A stretch of DNA of 64,000 nt from Onchocerca volvulus (Eukaryota > Nematoda > Chromadorea > Rhabditida > Onchocercidae). The position numbers and the translations under genes are program-made. How positions within the stretch are numbered: position 1 is the stretch's first letter; every line of letters begins with the position of its first letter. The notes under the pieces were generated by a model. The model was not told the DNA's origin. It ran no database searches and saw nothing but the letters and a program-made list of their open reading frames with translations. Where the stretch lies: contig HG738137.1 in NCBI GenBank assembly GCA_000499405.2, positions 7,626,001 to 7,690,000 on the forward strand. The letters are read 5' to 3'. Positions 24,061 to 36,500 of this stretch are shown one piece after another.

Positions 24061-25872
24061 TTTTCTAGTTATGACATAAGGAGTAACTATTGATTGGAAA
24101 GTACTGAAAATCGATTGCATTGAATGGTTAAATGAAAGATCACTTTTAAAATTACGGAATACTGTATTGGTTGTTATTAACAGTTGTGCAGTTGTATTAC
24201 TCTTTATCATTAAAATACTGTACGTATCATTCATTCTTTAGAAAAAAAAAAAAAAAATGAAAAAAAAAATTGTAGATAGCAATGTCTGTAATTATATTGT
24301 TCATAATATATAGGCAATGGAACGGAAAGTTCTAAAAATTAAATTTTACGGATATGTATAATAAAATGAAACCTTATCAAGTATGCCTCTTCACCTTTGT
24401 CTACCTCTAATTGTTATTTGTGTTATAATTTCCTTTGTATTACTTGTAGTGCTTTTTAGGATGATAATTCCCGAACAGAGCGTTTCGTGGAAATTCATCC
24501 TTCATACATCGATTCTCTTAATTTTATTATTATTTTTTCAATCAAGAATGGCAGGAATTAATATTTACAGTGTACATTTCAATTCTTAAATTGAATATTT
24601 GCTTTTTTCTGCATACACATCAAACATTTTCACTTATTTCCTATATATATATATATTAACTGTATGTCAAAAAGCTTAATATTATGTGTTGCAAGTAATT
24701 TAATTTTTTTTTTTTTTTTGCAACTGTTATTAAGAAAATGTTTAAAAAAGCAGAAGCCTCACAATTTATTTCGGCATATTTAGAGAAAGTAATGTATAGA
24801 TGCAAATGTAAATATTGTATTTTGAATAAATCAGGATAATTGTCTTCTTGAATTACCTATTCTGTAACAAAGTTGCAGTTATCTCAGCTCTGCTAATTAC
24901 AGGACCAGCCGATCACTCATTATTTTCCTAGACATTACAGAAAATTGATTTCTGATAATTTTATCTTGCTATATTAATCGAATCCATCCAAAGAATTAGA
25001 TCAAAAAGAGTGATCTTTCGTTGATCAAATTTGATTCTAGCTTTCCTTATGTTGATGTTAAACTGAAGGAATAAATAGTATCACGGATGAATTGAAATGA
25101 TCAACATAATCCCCTTTAATACAATCCCAGAGTATGATTTTTGCTAATCTACTAATATTGAGAACAGAATATTTGGAATTGATAAATTGCTAAACAAACT
25201 ATCATTTAGCAAATTTTATTACTATATCAATGTTTATCATTTAATCTTTGGTCACAGATTGCATAGGAATTGATAATGAATGGTATGATTTTTTTATGCT
25301 TAACTACAGATTGTAAATCTGAGAATATTTCTCAAGTTGATCATGAATTTTACAGAGACCTATCTAATAAGAAATAATCGTCGAAGTGGAAGGTGTTGAG
25401 GGAGGGAACAATGTATTGCAAATTTAACGACTTAGATGAAAGCCATCATTAAAATTGGTGACAGTAGTACTGTATCAATATTGGCAGTTGTACTGTCATC
25501 ACATTATTTCAAATCATTAGCATATCACAGCATCGACCAGTTTTTTCAAAAAAAACGGAGGCCGACGATGTCGTAATTACTTTTTTTCGTAATATGCAGG
25601 AAATCGAATATTAGTGACATTGTGATTCTTAAATTCAGTGTCTTTTTTCAACAAAAGCTCCCAGAAATTTGGAATGTATAGCAAAGCATCAGATTGAGCT
25701 TATTCTTTCAAATTATCACATCATTGTCACATTTATATAAATTCCCAAAAAAAAAGGAAAGAAAAAACTTTGTGTTTGTTTCATTTTAAAACATTTCCGG
25801 GATTCATCATCTTTACATATTTCAACATTAAAAGTTCTGGATAACACACATATATATATACATAAGTTCTGT

Positions 25873-26011
25873 AATTGATCAAGCTGGTTAAATTTAATTA
25901 ATTAAGTTAGTTAAGGCATATTTATATAATTGATCAAGTTGGTTAAATTTAATTAATTAAGTTAGTTAAGGCATATTTATATAATTGATCAAGTTGGTTA
26001 AAGTTGGTTAA
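25873..26011. repeat. 55-bp tandem repeat, two and a half units
   Basis: Units start with AATTGATCAAG at 25873, 25928 and 25983, exactly 55 bp apart. The first two copies are almost identical through the TTAATTAATTAAG core; the third stops after about 29 bp. The core is nearly palindromic (TTAATTAATTAA). Confidence 0.9.
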
Positions 26012-28315
26012 TACAATGAATAAATGATATAATTGATGAAATTGTATCGTTGATGATGAAATTCACTTTTACATCTGACATTGTGATATCATAAAAAACG
26101 TTTATTAATGTTATATTTTTATAAACTTCAAAACAACACGAGAAAATTTTGCGTTATGTAAGGATTACAGTAAGCCGACTTTTTTTCTATAATGTTTGAT
26201 GATAATGCATCCTTCATAATATACATTTATAAACTTGAAAATTATTAAATGAAAATAGAAAATAATTTGCTAATTTATTTTATTTATTTGAATTTGCATA
26301 ATTGATTACTTTTATGCGAGTTTTGTTCAGCACTTTCATCTGTTAAATTTCCTATTAATGTTTACTCAAATATTTTTCGTTTTTTTTCTTTTTTTTTTCG
26401 CGTCAAATCGTTTTACAAACAAATCAATAATTTCATTACTAAAACTTGAAGAATAAGTTGAAACTTGAAGAATTTCTTGTTCGAAAGTATTGTTGCTGCT
26501 GTTTTTTTCTTTTTTTTTTACTATTTCCTTTCATTTTTCCATTTTTTTTCGTTTTTATTCAGCGTACTAGAGTTCTCAGTTTTAAATTTTGGCTTCTGTT
26601 CGGAATTTTGACAATGTAATCGAGCAAGATATTGGTATGACGATATCTGAATAGGCTCGTGTTGCTCCTTAATTGGCCCTTATAAGTGATCAGATCGGAT
26701 CAAAATTCAAAAAATAAGGAAGAACTGAGAAGGTTAGGAGGATAAGAAGTTCGTGGCCCACCACCTGCTGAGCTCTTCATGTAATCACCTTTCAATCCCT
26801 GATCATTATAATATTTGTCTGTCAAACTCCTGCTGATTCATGTCATTTGTCACAACTTCATCATCCAAATCATTCTGTAATTGCACAACTGAATATTTTA
26901 GAAAATTGCTTGTTGAATTGATTTTTTTGCTTTCTGATACTTGAACTGTATGAGTTAAATTTGAATTTTCTGTCAAAAAATTCAATCGAAAAAATTTTCC
27001 ATTATCATATCATAGATGATATGATGCAACAAAAGCGGTAAATATTTTCAGGATAGTAAAAGGAACAACAATGCAACGAATTATTTCGTTCACTCTATGA
27101 ATGTAAATGTAACGGAATTTCCGAATCCCATATCTTCTATAAATTATTAAAAATAACTTGGCCAAGAAATAAATCAGCAAACATTTGATTGCTAAGCTTA
27201 ATAGAACATGAATATGTGTAGAGCTTTTTTGAACTTGATGAATTTGATCAGTTTTATGAGCCTGATAATATACCTTGCTTATATAAACCTGGTTTGTGTT
27301 TTGGGATGATCAGTTATGTACTTTTGTTGCTAAATACCAAATGGTACTCCTTTAGAGTTAAAAGATTCGGAAATAAGATAATCAAAGTAAAGGATTTTCG
27401 GGAATGATATGGTGAACTTTTCCCATCCCTAAAACCAATTCTTCCTTTAATTATATCCAGAAATGAAACTTTCCCCGTTATTCTTGCATAACTCATAATT
27501 CTCTCTTTTACTTATATTTCTCACACGAACTTTGCCAGCAATCATTCATCCAGTACTATCCATTCATTCGTATTTTCTGAATAATATTTGCCGATGTTTA
27601 CCAATATGTCCTGGATATTTATCCATTCCAAAAGAAGGTACCATTAGTATTTGGCATTTGAACAATAGGATTTGCATGTTTGTGAACAGAGAATGTGGCA
27701 GTGAATAAACATGGCAGTAATCCTGATGTGATGCTTAAGTAAATAAATTTTAATACACGAATAGATTAATTTTTTTCGAGAAGTAAAGAGCACATGATGC
27801 TACTGCATGCAAGATAACTTGCAGATTTTCATGCTATGCATAGAGATTGCATGCCTGAGAAATAGACCTATTTAAGCAAACAAGCAATTCAGCATGCAAA
27901 AACAGGATATTTGCAGAATAAGGAAGCATATTATTGTAATGTTGATTTGATCGCTGATTTCCTATCATAAACAAGATTTAGCGAAAGATTTACCACAATT
28001 TATCTGAAATTTTCAAAATTTTTGAAGTTGAAACCTTGGAAGTGCCTTATGACACCGACCTAATATCATTCATTTGTCACTGGAAATAAAATTAACTGAA
28101 ACGAGTATTAGAAGGTAATTGAAATTCACGAGATAATAAATAAAATATCCGAAATTGCTAATTGTCACCGAAATGAAAAGATTGAAATTTTGAATTTGAT
28201 GAAAAAATGTATGAATTTGATGCAAAATCAGAATATCTAGGGAGAATAAGGAATACGAGTTGGTGCGTTTAAACTTCGGTAGAATTCGAGATTTCAAGAA
28301 TCAAAAAAGATGCGG

Positions 28316-28717
28316 TTAAAAAAGTTTTAGTTGGCGCCATGCACTAAACCATATTATATACCAGACCCCGTTTTGGTTTTTTTTTTCAAAATTTCTTCCA
28401 GGGTGGTTGCTGATGATGGAAGAGTATTGGTGTTTCTTCGATCGCTGGATGATGTTTATATTAGCCAATCCGGAGCTTTTTTCAATTCTCACTATTTTTG
28501 CTGCGTATTTTTGTAAGATTTCGAGACGATAAGCATCCTCCAGATGACGCCAGCCCTTCGTTTGATTGCTTCTGTGAAACCAAACAATCTTATTCTGTTC
28601 GCATGAAAAAGAAGAAAACTGTTTCCCTAGTTCTGTCGCATTTTCTTTAAATTTTTTTACATTAAAATTACCAAAACTGTCATGCTGAATTCTCCTTTTT
28701 CCAGTAACTTTTTGCAT
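28316..28717 (-). CDS. Unidentified 133-residue open frame, possibly a degenerate WWE-like domain
   Basis: This is the longest single-exon frame in the window outside the recognised genes. Its middle part has a composition unlike nearby AT-rich spacer DNA: IVWFHRSNQTKGWRHLEDAY, then EILQKYAAK, then INIIQRSKKHQY. The spacing of Trp-Phe, Gly-Trp, an LEDAY helix and a late IQR stretch resembles WWE domains of ubiquitin-ligase and PARP proteins (for example the RNF146 type), but the match is weak and from memory. The start has no nearby trans-splice acceptor. Possible acceptors occur inside the first third, so it may be one exon of a larger gene, a retrogene or a pseudogene. The overlapping + strand frame at 28331-28516 looks like its shadow. 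Confidence 0.3.
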   Translation of the reverse strand: MQKVTGKRRIQHDSFGNFNVKKFKENATELGKQFSSFSCEQNKIVWFHRSNQTKGWRHLEDAYRLEILQKYAAKIVRIEKSSGLANINIIQRSKKHQYSSIISNHPGRNFEKKNQNGVWYIIWFSAWRQLKLF

Positions 28718-31700
28718 GTTAAAAAATTTCAGATGGATTCTTTTCTTTTTGCGAAATTAAAGCTAATCTGAATTTAAAATATTTTAAATTTGCAGAGAAT
28801 TCTAGAACAAACGTCTTACAAATTACAAACTCATTTCTAGTTGATTCATTTACATAGCACCAAATGTCGATTTTTAAAATAATCCGTCAAACGATTTATC
28901 TTACAAAAAAAAAATTCTGAGAATTTTATGTCAAAAAAATAAAAAAAAAAATGTAAGTGTATTTATAAGTTTGATGAGTAACTCTGTATGTTGTAGTCTT
29001 TTTAGGTCTTTTTGGTGATCTTTTTAAGAATATGGCGAGTTTTAGGAAAAAAAATGAAAGTTTATTTCAGAACTGTTAAAAGTGATGTGATGAAAGGATT
29101 ACTCCCTTAATGAGTACCACGATAGGTAGCAGATGAACAAGATTTGAATTATGAGATGTTGAACAGGTGGAAAAGGTTGTTTTAGGTTTTGTAAGGAAAC
29201 GATGTGGAAAGGAGGACATATCCTTGAGAAGTCAACCTTTCTCTTTATTTGGGATACCATTTTTCGCTTTTCTCCTCATCATCACCCATTAATAATCGTT
29301 CATGCGCGAAAATTTGAGCAATATTAATAATAATTGGGTGGGAAGGGACAGGCATGGTTCCCGTATTCATCTGTTCACAATACTACTTACACTAATTAGC
29401 TGAACGATGTGCGTAACAATTTCAATGGATTCTGTAGTGAAATGAACACTCTGTTTGCACGATATCAGCAAATTTTCACGTTTCTTCACGTTTCGATTAC
29501 AAATGAAGTGATAATTTGACATCGATTATAAATGAGGTGATAATTTGACATCGATTACAAATGAAGTGATAATTCGACATCGATTATAAATGAGGTGATA
29601 ATTTGGTTTCGATTATAAATGAAGTGATAATTTAGTCTCGACTGTAAATGAGGTGATAATTTGGTACTCAAATTTTGTCAATTTACTTCAAACTTTTCTT
29701 TATTTGAAATTCTCATCATTATGTTGATCTGATACTTGACATTTGACAATAGCATCATTAATACAAGTGATGATTAACAGTTTACTCATCTCAAAATGTG
29801 TTTAATGTCCAAAAACAAAGATTATGCAACCAATATGATAAAATCGAATAAATTTTATTACTGAATTGATTATTATCAATGCCATTAATTAATATTATAC
29901 TGAAATAATAATTTATCACTGCAGTTATCATCATCACTTCTAAATTAATGATTGGTTTTGTGCCAAGATATATTATTGACAGTATTATCATTGATAGTGA
30001 TAATTAATATTATGGTTATCATTGCTATTATATTTCATTGTTATCACAGTAGATAAAATGATTGTGTCGTTCAAGCATTTCTTTTAAGCAATTCATGATA
30101 ACCGATAAGTGAAATGATAAATTACATGACTGAATTGTTATTTAAATTAACAGAGATTTGCAAAAGGAAAAAGAGGCATAGAACATAAACATTATCAATG
30201 ATAAATTTTCGATAACTACTATTAAGTGATTAAAATAAAATTAACTCATGAATTTAAATTGAAATTAATTATGACACTCATTTCAGCTTTTTTTCTTATT
30301 GTATATTTGCATATGCGCATTATGCAACAATCAAATGTTTGTAAAAACAATCAAACGGATATATCTCGAACTTTATTTATAATTATTTAAATGAGCTAAT
30401 AAATAAAGCAAGAATAAGAAAAAAGTTTTTTAACCTTTACTGCTGAAATCTTTTCAAAAAATAATGTAAAAATAAGTGAATTTCTAAATATTCAAATGCA
30501 CCGCTTTTTTCTTCATATAATATTATAGAAAAAGCATTGAATGAAAGAATCAATTGGCTAGCAATATATCAACAAATCTGGACGAAAAAAGGAAAAAGAT
30601 ATTATTTATAGACATTTTTTATAAATAATAACAAATATTCATTGCTAGGAGAACGTTGTCATGCAATAATACTGATGACATTTGGAAAAATCCAATATCT
30701 CTTTGAAATTATTAATGGACACTCAAGCTTTCCTACAAGTTACAACAACTATTTAAACCTGTTTAGCCATAAATTTATTTCAACCAAAAGAAAAATTTCC
30801 AAATTTAAACCTATAATTTATTCTGATATTTTCAATTTGAATTTAATTTAATTCCTAATTAAAATTTGTTTTGAAATTCTTGTCTCATGCCACTGTGAGA
30901 ATAATGTCATTGGATGTTCACCTTCAAGTTTTTAAAATTTTAGAATTCAAAGATAATTTGAAAAATGTGGAAGAATATGGCACGTATTTGTGAGACAGAT
31001 TCATCAATCATTCATTATTGTTCAACATAGCTAAAAAATAACTTGAAGAAAGTTATGAGAAAAATAAAGTTAAAGACTATTATTCAGTTTTATCTCTCTC
31101 AGAAAAAATTCCATTTTAACATTCAAACTTTATCTCACTAAACAAATGCTTCGTTCAATGCTTATAAAATGCTATCATTTTATTATCATTTTGTTAAAGT
31201 AGCGAATTAGCTTTATGAATTAAAAGCCCCTATTTCAAGCCTGTCTAATCCATTTTTTATTCAAAACTGTTTAATGTTTTAGTTGATCAAACATCGGAAT
31301 TTACAGCACGATGTTTCTTTGACTTGAGTAATTTTTTTAATTCACTGTTTAAATACATTTTAATCTTGCCTACAAGATGTTCCGTTTTTTTTACGAATGA
31401 TTGATCGGACATGAAGGCGAAGCATGTAATTGTATTCTTTCAATATTTGCATATTTCATTTGTTGAAATTTCATCCTTTAAATGGCTAGTCCGAAAGGCT
31501 TTCTCTCATTTTTTAATATAAGAACCGAAGATCAACATGGCATGAATCTTTCTATTTCTCCGATAGGATGAATACATAAACGAAATAGATTTTTGTATGA
31601 TTAATTAAAAAGAAATTCCGATAATTTCATTATGAATAATTAAAAAGAATTTTTGAAAATTCAACAGTTCGTGAAAAATTGCCTTCACAACTCTTAACTT

Positions 31701-32389
31701 CAATTACACAAATACTAAATACTGATGAAATATTTCGTTTGCATATTTTGATGTAACTCAAGATTAGAATTTATCTAAATTATGTCAAATTCTTTCTCAT
31801 ATCAAATTTTATCATGGCGTTCTTCACCTAACGTTATTCATTAACAGTAGTAGAAAAAGCATTTTACCCCTCAACCGAAATTCATTCCTGTTACGCTTGA
31901 TTTGCATCAAAGAAGATACCGTATGAGTGATAAAAAAAACCAAACTGACGGCAAAAAAAACTCAGTTAACATTCATACAACTTGATCATAAAACTGTTCA
32001 TGTTAATGATAAGCTAATTTCAATAAATGCCTTACTCACAAACATACTTTTTCACGATTTTGCAAATGATCAGCAAAATTTTCGCTGCTTGACCTATGGT
32101 TGTTTGACCTTTTTGATATCAACATAATCACCGTTCCAATTTATTCCAGTAATATCAACCGTCGTATTACTCGAATCTATTCATTAACTGAATAAGCAGA
32201 TAAACTTGCTATAATTCAAGATTAGCTCCGAAATTCGTTCCTGCAAAATCTCCTAATCGAAGTTTGCAATACTTTTCTTCTTATCAATAATATCAAAAAG
32301 GAAATGATAGCAAAACCCTACTTTAATCTCCCATTTGGTACCAATATCACCTGATTTCTATGAAACTTCAAACTTAAGTTTAATAGACA
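28718..32389. other. AT-rich region upstream of the Islet-class gene
   Basis: No supported exon in about 3.7 kb. It contains the 29-bp tandem array (29494-29667) followed by 29.8-30.1 kb of AT-rich DNA dense in TGATAA/TTATCA and TAATTAAT words. Distal regulatory DNA of the Islet-class gene could lie here, but that is inference. Confidence 0.45.
29494..29667. repeat. 29-bp tandem array, six units with a two-unit higher order
   Basis: Units begin with CGATTA or CGACTG at 29494, 29523, 29552, 29581, 29610 and 29639, a strict 29-bp period. Odd units read AAATGAAGTGATAA and even units AAATGAGGTGATAA, so the array is built of 58-bp dimers. Every unit contains TGATAA. There are no unique spacers between units, so it is not a CRISPR array. 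Confidence 0.92.
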
Positions 32390-32670
32390 GACGCCAAACA
32401 GACGTAGCGTACGCTGAAGATTTAGCGTACGTGAAGATGAATGGATGAATTGTCGCCATCGTCGTCGTTCACGTCGTCATCGTCGCGTTGCTTCATCATC
32501 ACAATCATCAATGGGTGCGAGGAGTGGAGCAAGCTGAGAATACAACCTGTCTTCCTCTAACTGTCTGACTACCGTATCCTCCCATCCGACCAATCAAAGG
32601 GGTGGGACTTGGGAGAGAAAGGAAGGGGAGGACATCGGCTTTTCTTCCTCTTTCCGATTCTCTTCTCTGC
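32390..32670 (+). promoter_or_regulatory. GC-rich candidate promoter of the Islet-class gene
   Basis: This block is much richer in G, C and CpG than its surroundings. It holds a perfect palindrome AGCGTACGCT (32406-32415) with a second AGCGTACG copy 18 bp on, many CGTCGT/CATCGTCG words, a CCAAT box (32590-32594) and a GGGGTGGGAC Sp1/KLF-like element next to it (32599-32608), followed by a CT-rich stretch. It lies about 0.9 kb before the first certain Islet exon, on the same strand. A role as core promoter or 5' UTR is inference; it may also contain a small first exon (see the gene entry). Confidence 0.45.
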
Positions 32671-33583
32671 TGTTGCTACTGCGAATTTTTGTGATATTGT
32701 TGCTTGCTGGCGGTGATGTTGCTTGCCAAATTCCTGAATTCATAATTCCGGAATCCCGATTTACAAGACGTCATTGTTTTTTGTTCAAATTTACAACTTT
32801 TCAACTTTCTTTTTATATATTTATTATTCAGCAATGTTCTGATGTTTCAGCAAAATTTCGCAAATCCTTTTTTATAGAAACTTTTTGGAATTTACTAATT
32901 TCCCGGATAGAATCCAGAATATCACTACTTCTATTTATTTTCGATGCTAAAAAGAAATCTTAATTTTACGACTGAAGTCGCAATCTTTTGTGAAAAAAAA
33001 AAGGATTGAGTCATCGTATGACTATGACTTTTGAGATAGTTTGAGATATCGTTAGAATTGAAGTTTTTTTTTTTGATTCTTGATTTCTTATCTATTTAAT
33101 TGTCTCATAATTGAACTATTATGTCAAGTAAAGAAGTATACGTTGCATTCTTTTTACAAAATGTAATATTCTTAATTTCGATGTTTTTAACTTTAGATTC
33201 CAGTTTGGATAGCGTTGGAAAAGTTCCAAGTTTCATGATTAAAAGTTTTGATTCCAGGTTGATATCAATATCTATTCATCAACTGATAATAATCTTGGGT
33301 GAAGCAACGAGAAGAAGCACGCTGGTTAGCAAATCAGTGAAAATTCCTGAATCCACAATTTGTTCACTCACGGGATCTTTCCAATTGTTTCAATAATTTT
33401 ATTTAGCTAGCCTTTTATACTTTCTACTTCTGAAATCTTTTTTGGGCCAATTACTTCTTGTCGTGAATCCATTCATTCTGGATTCCGTCATCACTTCATA
33501 TCTACTTGACTTAAAAAAGCTACAAAGCGCAAACTGGCCACAAATCTAATTGCCTTCCATGGTATTTTTCAACGTTGTAACAG

Positions 33584-36500
33584 TCAACATCAACAACAAT
33601 TTGAAGAAAGTATCAGAATAACGCAACCGCAAAAAGCAGCGACGCATCAACTACAGCAATCGCAACAAGGAACTACTGTAGGCGGCAATTGTCGTAATAG
33701 TAGCAGTAGCAGTAACAGTAATAATACTAATAAAATCTGTAACAGTAGTGCTAGCGGTGGTAGTGGCGGTGGTGGTGGTGGCGGTGGCAATAATAGTTCT
33801 GGTCACTCGGGCTTCTCATCTGGCTCGAGTGATAAGGAGATACCAACAACCTCTTCTGGTGTAGTACCGGGAGCTTCCGGTATCGGTTATTCGGGTTGTA
33901 TCATGTATGATCAACATCCATCTATTGCTGATTCCTATTCATTAGCTGTCGCCACATCAGCAGATAATAATACAAATAATGATGATGCGACAATTGGAAA
34001 AATCGACAATGACATAGAAACTCAACTGAGTTAGTTTTCTCTTTAAAAAATTTTTTTTTTATTTTGTTTCATATTTTGATATCAAAATTAATCTTATCTT
34101 TCGTGTAAATTTAGTAATTAATTAATATCCCCTTAAACTTATTGATATTTTCTAATTGTAATTTATTCGATTCGATCAGATTCAACTCATTATTTCTCTT
34201 GGTGACAGCATTCGAACATGGCAATGTATTTATCTTCTGAAGAAAGCTTATTGTGCTAATCGTTAAACTAGTCTGTTCATCCAAAATTATCAAAATCGGG
34301 TCGGGGATTATTCAAAGTTTTATGGTATATGTACCTGTTGCTTCAACTTCCCCGAAGGGACTTTAAGGAAGTGCCAGATTTGTCAAATTTGCATGATGTG
34401 GCACAGAAATTAGATCATATATTCCCATCTAATCAATCAGTGATTATTGCATTTCTGAAATTTAAATATCGAATTTCCGACATTCTGACTCCGTGAAGAG
34501 AAAAAAACATTTTTCTCGTAGCTCTCAAAAAGTTCAAAAATTTTTTATATAGAAAATAAAAGTACAGATATTATTTCCGAATATTTTTTAGATCTCACAT
34601 TCCTATTACTTTCTTATATTCAAAGATTGACATAATTTTCTTATACTTCATGTATTGAAATTTCATTGGAATGATTTTTTCAAAAAAAAAATAACGAAAT
34701 TTTCTAATTTTTCAAGTTGATTCTTGTCGTATCACATTTTCTTTTCTTTATCGTTTTTTCTTTGAAAAAAAAAAAAAAAAAAAAGAAAGCAAAACAAAAT
34801 TTTTTCATCAGTTTACGTCAGCTTCCTCCACAATTCTAATTTCATCACATTCGATTTCGGCACTTATCAAGCTACTGATCTGAAAAAAAATATAGCTTTT
34901 CAAAAACATATATTGAGATTTTTTTTCAGAAATCTTTTTTTTTTTTTTATTAGAATAAAAACGCAAAAAAAAGTTTTTGGGATGCTTCAGAATTCTAATG
35001 CTTTACTCAAAAATTCGTCCTAATAACTTGAGATTCTAATAGAAAGAAAGGAAATGAATAAATTTAAAATCAGTATTTCTCAATTTTCATATTGAATGAA
35101 ATAGATTGAAGTGAAATTTTAGATTATCGTGAATTGTGCAGAGTTTTGATTTCTCCAGTGTATCATTTCATACCTTTTTTCAAGGAAATGGTAGAAAGAA
35201 AGAGAAATGAAAAAGGTTTAAAATGGATCATTCGGGAGGACAACTTTGTCTCAAATATGACAACCAACTTAGAATACTTTGACAACCATTCTCTATCGAG
35301 TCAATATTTACATAATTACTTATAATTAATATCACGATGCATGCAATATGAATAGAAATTCTTAAATAGACTCACTACTTCCTTATCGTATCGTACTTTA
35401 ATAATTCATATTGTTTTACACTTCGTATATTCGTTCCGTCAACTCTGATAGCCTGAAAATTCGCTTAATTTAACAGCTTAGATCAAAAACTTTGTCTTCT
35501 TTCATTTCAAAACAATTTTCCAAAACGATGAAGTAATTAATTAACGATCATCATTCTCTATACAGTTTTATGGGCAATCTTTCATATAATAGATTGTTTA
35601 ATTTGTCTAATTAAATTATAAAAAGTTAGTTGATTTATACATCCTGAACGATTTGAAACGATGCATTTGATAACAGGTCTTTGATTCGGAATGATTTTGT
35701 ACACTGTGAAAGGACAAAGCCGGTAATCGAGTATTTTATTTTAGAAGGTCGTTTAATGCCCATTAAAAATAGCTCTCACCAGTGTCATTTTGGTCTTGGC
35801 TAATAATTTCAAAAAGACATCTGGTTCCAGGCTTGACTGATTTATGGAACTGTTAATTAGGGTTTTAGATTCACTAACTTCTACTGTCTATATCAAACCC
35901 TTAAATTGCAGTTTGAAATGGATCTCCCAAAAAGATTGTTTAAAAAATGCAAAAAATTTTCAATTTTATTATAATTCATTTTTTTGTTATTGCTGAGAAT
36001 ATATATCAATTGATAAGTTCTTTTTCCTCTGATATTTTTTGCAGGAGCATTGTTGGAATAATTCTACTAATATTTCCAATTATTTTATCTTATCACTTAA
36101 ATTGTCGTTTTATCACTTCATCACTTTTAGGGATTCGGTTTTTTTTTTTTTTTTCTTTTTAATGAATTACGCAAATAACACTTTGCCTTGTCGCTACGCA
36201 ATACTACTCGTTATGTAAAGCAATCATTTTTATTGTATCAGCTTTTCCTGTGTCTCTTAACAGAACGCTACAACTGATTGTTTCTATCAAAATTATCAAT
36301 GAAATTATTAATTAAGCTGAAATAACGAATTAAACTGATCAGTTAGTTGAAAAAACTTAAAAGCCACAACTTTTGGCAAATATTTTCCAACTAATATCAT
36401 CCATTTGAATTAAATAAAAGCTCTATATCATAATGAATAATTCGCAGGATCAGAGGGGCAGCGAGAGCAGCAGCAAGGATGTCGATTGTGTATCGGATGC

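Larger units (their letters stand above)
23811..28315. other. AT-rich intergenic region after the Headcase-like gene
   Basis: No supported gene. It holds the 3' UTR of the Headcase-like gene at its left end, a 55-bp tandem array (25873-26011), and many short A and T runs. The hydrophobic open frame at 24383-24589 and the one on the minus strand at 27314-27496 have no start context, splice signals or family likeness that I recognise. Confidence 0.5.

Noticed and set aside
24383..24589. Small hydrophobic protein, + strand
   Set aside because: It is a run of Leu/Ile/Val/Phe codons in T-rich DNA within the likely 3' flank of the Headcase-like gene, with no acceptor or family likeness.
28331..28516. 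+ strand frame with an internal CTTCCAG acceptor-like site
   Set aside because: It overlaps the longer minus-strand frame, its N-terminal half is a T-tract translation, and no partner exon was found.
29494..29667. CRISPR-like array
   Set aside because: The 29-bp units are directly contiguous without unique spacers, and the DNA is eukaryotic.
32673..32963. Signal-peptide-like open frame starting LLLRIFVILLLAGG
   Set aside because: It has no ATG at the start (opens with TTG), runs into T-rich low-complexity sequence, and lies in the probable 5' UTR/first-intron region of the Islet-class gene.
33121..33396. 91-codon open frame upstream of the first certain Islet exon
   Set aside because: No similarity to LIM-homeodomain N-termini, no donor giving the required phase, and a hydrophobic T-rich composition.
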